Assembly: GCF_026965555.1 (NCBI RefSeq)
Contig: NZ_CP114040.1
Span: forward strand, 8,220,001 to 8,284,000
Direction: 5' to 3'
Source: Nannocystis punicea
GTDB lineage: Bacteria > Myxococcota_A > Polyangia > Nannocystales > Nannocystaceae
DNA: 64,000 bases
Shown: piece after piece, positions 63,741-64,000 of the stretch
Position numbering within the stretch: position 1 is the first letter of the stretch
How the letters are laid out: every line of letters begins with the position of its first letter
Position numbers and translations under genes: made by a program
Notes under the pieces: generated by a model
Seen by the model: only the letters and a program-made list of their open reading frames with translations
Databases searched by the model: none
What the model was told of the DNA's origin: nothing

Positions 63741-64000
63741 CTATTTCTCCGCCTCGCTGCCCACGATCGTCACGCCCGTCCACGTGAAGACCTCGGTCGT
63801 CGGCGGGCCGAACGGCGCCTTGTTCGGATCGGTGCCCGACAGCGCGTGGACCGTCGATTTGAACCATACCTCGAATTCGTCCGAACTCGCAGCGTACTCC
63901 TCGACCTTCGCGCAATCCTCGACGCGCGTGACCACCAGGACCCACGGCCCGAACGGGGTGTGCTGAATGTGCCACGTGTCGAGGAGCACCCCGTAACGCT
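63741..64000 (-). CDS. Hypothetical protein, C-terminal part (gene runs off the right edge)
   Basis: The frame stays open through the window end (RYGVLLDTWHIQHTPFGPWV...). The internal GTG at 63989 is not necessarily the start. About 86 residues visible, with strands LVVTRVED and TEVFTWTGVTIVG; no family recognised. Confidence 0.6.
   Translation of the reverse strand, partial: RYGVLLDTWHIQHTPFGPWVLVVTRVEDCAKVEEYAASSDEFEVWFKSTVHALSGTDPNKAPFGPPTTEVFTWTGVTIVGSEAEK

Overview
The window is a high-GC chromosome segment with the style of a myxobacterium, most likely a Nannocystis-like member of the Polyangia/Nannocystales. The evidence is the abundance of lipoproteins with Thr/Ser/Asp/Glu-rich linkers, Cys-rich DUF4215 repeat proteins, a choice-of-anchor L-type protein, Ser/Thr kinases (one fused to an ATPase and a histidine kinase), an MglA-like GTPase with roadblock partners, M57 and M1 peptidases, and ECF sigma factors next to surface proteins. 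This is inferred from families recognised by eye; no search was run. No rRNA, tRNA, CRISPR array, transposase or prophage was seen.

Layout. 1-5.9 kb: end of a WD40 protein, two repeat or linker-rich lipoproteins, a small membrane protein overlapping a metallo-beta-lactamase-fold lipoprotein, and a small ORF. 6-14 kb: aminotransferase/S41-like pair, HutD-like protein, glycosidase lipoprotein, second MBL-fold lipoprotein, secreted HNH-type nuclease. 14.3-18.1 kb: probable four-gene unit of envelope protein, ECF sigma, membrane protein and an 11-repeat DUF4215 lipoprotein. 18.4-23.2 kb: two RsbR-like STAS sensors (PAS and globin) around an M57 protease, an SDR deletion remnant, and surE. 23.5-30.7 kb: secreted M1-like peptidase, acid phosphatase, a two-fold repeat protein with a clear promoter, an LRR protein and a GGCT-like enzyme. 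30.8-35.9 kb: a 1,726-residue kinase/ATPase/histidine kinase. 36.2-46.1 kb: a compact gene set that looks like an undescribed biosynthetic cluster (PLP lyase-like enzyme, amino-acid dehydrogenase, fold-IV aminotransferase, heme-oxygenase-like di-iron enzyme, two methyltransferases, a 605-residue protein with a DDD motif). 47.5-52.2 kb: roadblock protein, response regulator and MglA-like GTPase operon. 52.2-57.4 kb: substrate-binding protein, pexin-like protein, damaged kinase, ECF sigma and C2-like protein, with a 107-bp duplication. 58-64 kb: group II decarboxylase, cytochrome-fused copper monooxygenase-like lipoprotein, glycosyltransferase/MFS pair, and a partial gene.

Two themes cross gene boundaries. 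A dispersed short palindrome (core GGACATGTCC or TGTCC-loop-GGACA) recurs mostly just 3' of genes, several times between convergent genes, with arms that change in a compensated way; it also occurs inside reading frames, where it encodes VPED-like peptides and is amplified in the MglA-like protein. In the biosynthetic set, gene ends and starts are tandemly duplicated (59 bp, 69-bp minisatellite, about 55 bp, 119 bp).
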